From an uncultured Porphyromonadaceae bacterium (GTDB lineage Bacteria > Bacteroidota > Bacteroidia > Bacteroidales > Muribaculaceae): 7,537 nucleotides of DNA. Shown here in pieces: positions 5,957 through 7,537 of this stretch (positions are counted from its first letter, which is position 1; each line of letters opens with the position of its first letter). The DNA is taken from NCBI GenBank assembly GCA_900549445.1, contig UROS01000116.1:1-7537 (forward strand). Reading direction: 5' to 3'. The position numbers and the translations under genes are program-made. The notes below the pieces were generated by a model. That model searched no databases. It was given only the letters and a program-made list of their open reading frames with translations, and was not told the origin of the DNA.

Positions 5957-7441
5957 ATGAAACTCAATAAATTCATCATAGCAGCCGCGGCCTTCACCTT
6001 AGGAGCGGCCCCATTTGCCGGCGCCCGCGGCAACAAGAGCCTCGGCGAATTCAGCCTGTCGGATCTCAGAGTGGAGCGTTCGGCCGACCGCGTGCATCTC
6101 GACTGCGGCATCGTGCTTGACCAGATGAACATTCCTTCCGACAAGCAGGTAGTGATTACCCCGATAATCGACGGCGGCGGTCTGAACCACGTGATTTTCC
6201 CGTCGGTGCTCGTCAACGGCCGCACCATGCAGTACCAGCGCATGCGCGGCATCCTCGAGGGCCAGTTCGACGGCCGCTACAATATCCGTCAGGAGGTGAA
6301 ACGCAACAACGGTAAGGCCCAGACCGTAACGTACCACGAGTCGGTTCCCTTCGAGGACTGGATGAGGGGAAAGAAGGTGTCGGTTCAGTTCCTTACCGAC
6401 ACGTGCGGCTGCGGCATTCAGTACGCCTACAGCAACCGCGACGTCATGCAGCTCAATTTCATGCCCGACCTGAGCCTGGCCTACATCACCCCGGAGGTGA
6501 CGGAAGATCGCATAATCGTGCATGAGGGAAGCGCCCGCGTGCAGTATGAGGTAAACAAGACCGACCTCCACGACCAGCCCTACCGCTGCAAGAACGGCCA
6601 GATGATCGACAACCGCCGCGAGCTGAAGACCATAACCGACTCCATCGACTATGCGGTGAGCGATCCCAACGTGGAAATCGCCTCGATAAACCTCGTGGGC
6701 TACGCTTCGCCCGAATCGCCCTATACCCACAACGAATTTCTGGCCACGAACCGCGCCAGGAGCCTTGCCGACTACATAGGACGGCGCTATAATCTTCCCG
6801 CCGGAAAGGTCGACTACTCTGCAGTGGCCGAAAACTGGGAAGGTCTGCGCGAAATGGTGAACCAGACACCCGACCTGTCTGAAACTCAGAAGAAAGCCCT
6901 CCTGGAGCTGATTGACTCTCCCGCCGAAACTCCGGCGCAGTGGGATGCGAAGGAGAAAAAGCTCAAGACCGACCGTCAGTTCTCCAAGTTCTACCGCTCC
7001 ACGATGCTGCCCTACTGGTTCCCCGACCTGCGCTGCACCAAGTTCACCATCAACACGCGCCTGAAACCCGTGAGCGACGAACAGCTCGCAAAGGTGCTCG
7101 AAACGAGTCCGCATCTGCTTTCGCTCAACCATATGTTCCGCATAGCCCGTCTCTACAAGGAGGGCTCGCCGGAATATGAGCACGTCATAGAGGTGGCCCG
7201 CAGCCAGTTCCCCAATAATCCGGTAGTGGAACTCAACGCTGCAGTGGCCGAATATAAGGCCGGCAATCTCGAGAAGTCCCGCGAGCTGGTGAAGAACGCC
7301 GGCGACAGCCCCGAGGCACAGAATCTGCGCGGCGTGCTCGCAGTGGAAGACGGCGATTATGATGCCGCGGCGAAATTCTTTGAGTCGGCGGCCGGATCGC
7401 TCCCCGAAGCCGCACGCAATCTCCGCGCAATCGAAAAATAA
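5957..7441 (+). CDS. DUF3868 protein with OmpA-like domain and TPR-like tail
   Basis: A 494-aa exported protein. The start at 5957 is chosen because it gives a proper signal peptide (MKLNKFIIAAAAFTLGAAPF, cleaved near AGA/AR) and an 11-nt gap after the DUF3575 gene; the same frame is open 31 codons further upstream, inside that gene. Residues about 30-180 form the DUF3868 region, with a CGCG-type pair (DTCGCG, 148-153). Residues about 193-300 are OmpA-like: VQYEVNKTDL, then INLVGYASPES (244-254) and NEFLATNRARSLADYI (259-274). Arg266 aligns with the peptidoglycan-binding Arg of OmpA, but the usual Asp of the GxTD motif is Ser251. Residues about 388-494 are helical and resemble two TPR units (NPVVELNAAVAEYKAGNLEKS; EAQNLRGVLAVEDGDYDAAA). 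It probably lies in the periplasm or at the outer membrane as partner of the DUF3575 protein and the pilus anchor (inference). Sampled GC is about 60%. It ends 5 nt before a strong terminator stem. Confidence 0.9.
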   Translation: MKLNKFIIAAAAFTLGAAPFAGARGNKSLGEFSLSDLRVERSADRVHLDCGIVLDQMNIPSDKQVVITPIIDGGGLNHVIFPSVLVNGRTMQYQRMRGILEGQFDGRYNIRQEVKRNNGKAQTVTYHESVPFEDWMRGKKVSVQFLTDTCGCGIQYAYSNRDVMQLNFMPDLSLAYITPEVTEDRIIVHEGSARVQYEVNKTDLHDQPYRCKNGQMIDNRRELKTITDSIDYAVSDPNVEIASINLVGYASPESPYTHNEFLATNRARSLADYIGRRYNLPAGKVDYSAVAENWEGLREMVNQTPDLSETQKKALLELIDSPAETPAQWDAKEKKLKTDRQFSKFYRSTMLPYWFPDLRCTKFTINTRLKPVSDEQLAKVLETSPHLLSLNHMFRIARLYKEGSPEYEHVIEVARSQFPNNPVVELNAAVAEYKAGNLEKSRELVKNAGDSPEAQNLRGVLAVEDGDYDAAAKFFESAAGSLPEAARNLRAIEK

Positions 7442-7446
7442 AAAAT

Positions 7447-7488
7447 GAGGCTGTCTAACAACCAAAGTTAGGCAGTCTCTATTTTTAT
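7447..7488 (+). terminator. Rho-independent, probably bidirectional terminator ending the operon
   Basis: Positions 7447-7459 pair with 7467-7479 to give a 13-bp stem with only two G-T pairs and a 7-nt loop, followed by TATTTTTAT on the + strand. On the - strand the stem is followed by an even better T-run (the A-run at 7434-7446). It starts 5 nt after the stop codon of the DUF3868 gene. This closes the fimbrial transcript and could also end a convergent transcript coming from the right. Confidence 0.88.
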
Positions 7489-7505
7489 ACACAAAATCTG
7501 AAGAT

Positions 7506-7537
7506 TTAGGCTGCCTTTGCCACTACTGATATGAGCT
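7506..7537 (-). CDS. Possible 3' end of a convergent gene (partial)
   Basis: On the - strand the last bases of the window read ...LISVVAKAA followed by TAA (stop at 7506-7508). Only nine full codons are inside the window, so the product cannot be named. The support is indirect: the stop lies 27 nt before a terminator stem whose T-run on the - strand is strong, as expected at the end of a convergent gene. A chance open stretch of this length is also common. Confidence 0.3.
   Translation of the reverse strand, partial: LISVVAKAA

Noticed and set aside
5999..7492. Long open frame (497 codons) on the - strand opposite the DUF3868 gene
   Set aside because: It lies antisense to a gene with clear family motifs and a signal peptide. 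Its translation is a His/Val/Gly-rich mix with no domain I recognise, typical of a frame opened by GC-rich codons on the other strand.

Overview
This window looks like a complete type V (FimA/Mfa-type) fimbrial operon from a member of the Bacteroidales. Three features support this: lipoprotein-type fimbrillins with an Arg-Ala processing site, a recognisable FimB/Mfa2-type anchor, and the DUF3575 + DUF3868/OmpA-like pair that often accompanies anchors in gut Bacteroidales. None of the genes has a Shine-Dalgarno sequence. Their starts instead follow A/C-rich, G-poor leaders, as is usual in Bacteroidota. The moderately high GC of the downstream genes would suit a Muribaculaceae-like or similar gut lineage, but that placement is only a guess.

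Layout, all on the + strand: an AT-rich leader with a possible Bacteroidota promoter (1-131); a large Mfa1-family fimbrillin with a full C-terminal donor strand (132-2147); a 129-nt spacer with three strong GC-rich hairpins, two of which are mutually exclusive (2148-2276); a second Mfa1-family fimbrillin, clearly paralogous to the first but ending before the donor-strand Trp (2277-4199); a FimB/Mfa2-family anchor lipoprotein (4232-5287); a DUF3575 outer-membrane protein (5340-5945); a DUF3868 protein with an OmpA-like domain and TPR-like tail (5957-7441); a strong, apparently bidirectional terminator (7447-7488); and probably the last codons of a convergent gene on the - strand (7506-7537). 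The gaps between genes 2 to 5 are 32, 52 and 11 nt, which suggests one transcript.

Proposed joint working (inference): the three surface lipoproteins are exported to the outer membrane. The two Mfa1-like proteins are cut after Arg56 and Arg71, which removes the first beta strand and opens a groove. The anchor has no such site, keeps its lipid, and can donate its C-terminal strand (...SWRIV) to the first stalk subunit. The first fimbrillin has both a groove and a donor strand (...PWRLV), so it can polymerise. The second has a groove but a truncated donor strand, as expected of a chain-ending tip or cap. The DUF3575 and DUF3868/OmpA proteins probably form an accessory module in the outer membrane and periplasm; their exact role is not known to me.

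The points most worth a second look are the missing donor-strand end in fimbrillin 2, the hairpin cluster directly after the stalk gene, the GC gradient along the operon, and the replaced peptidoglycan-binding Asp in the OmpA-like domain.
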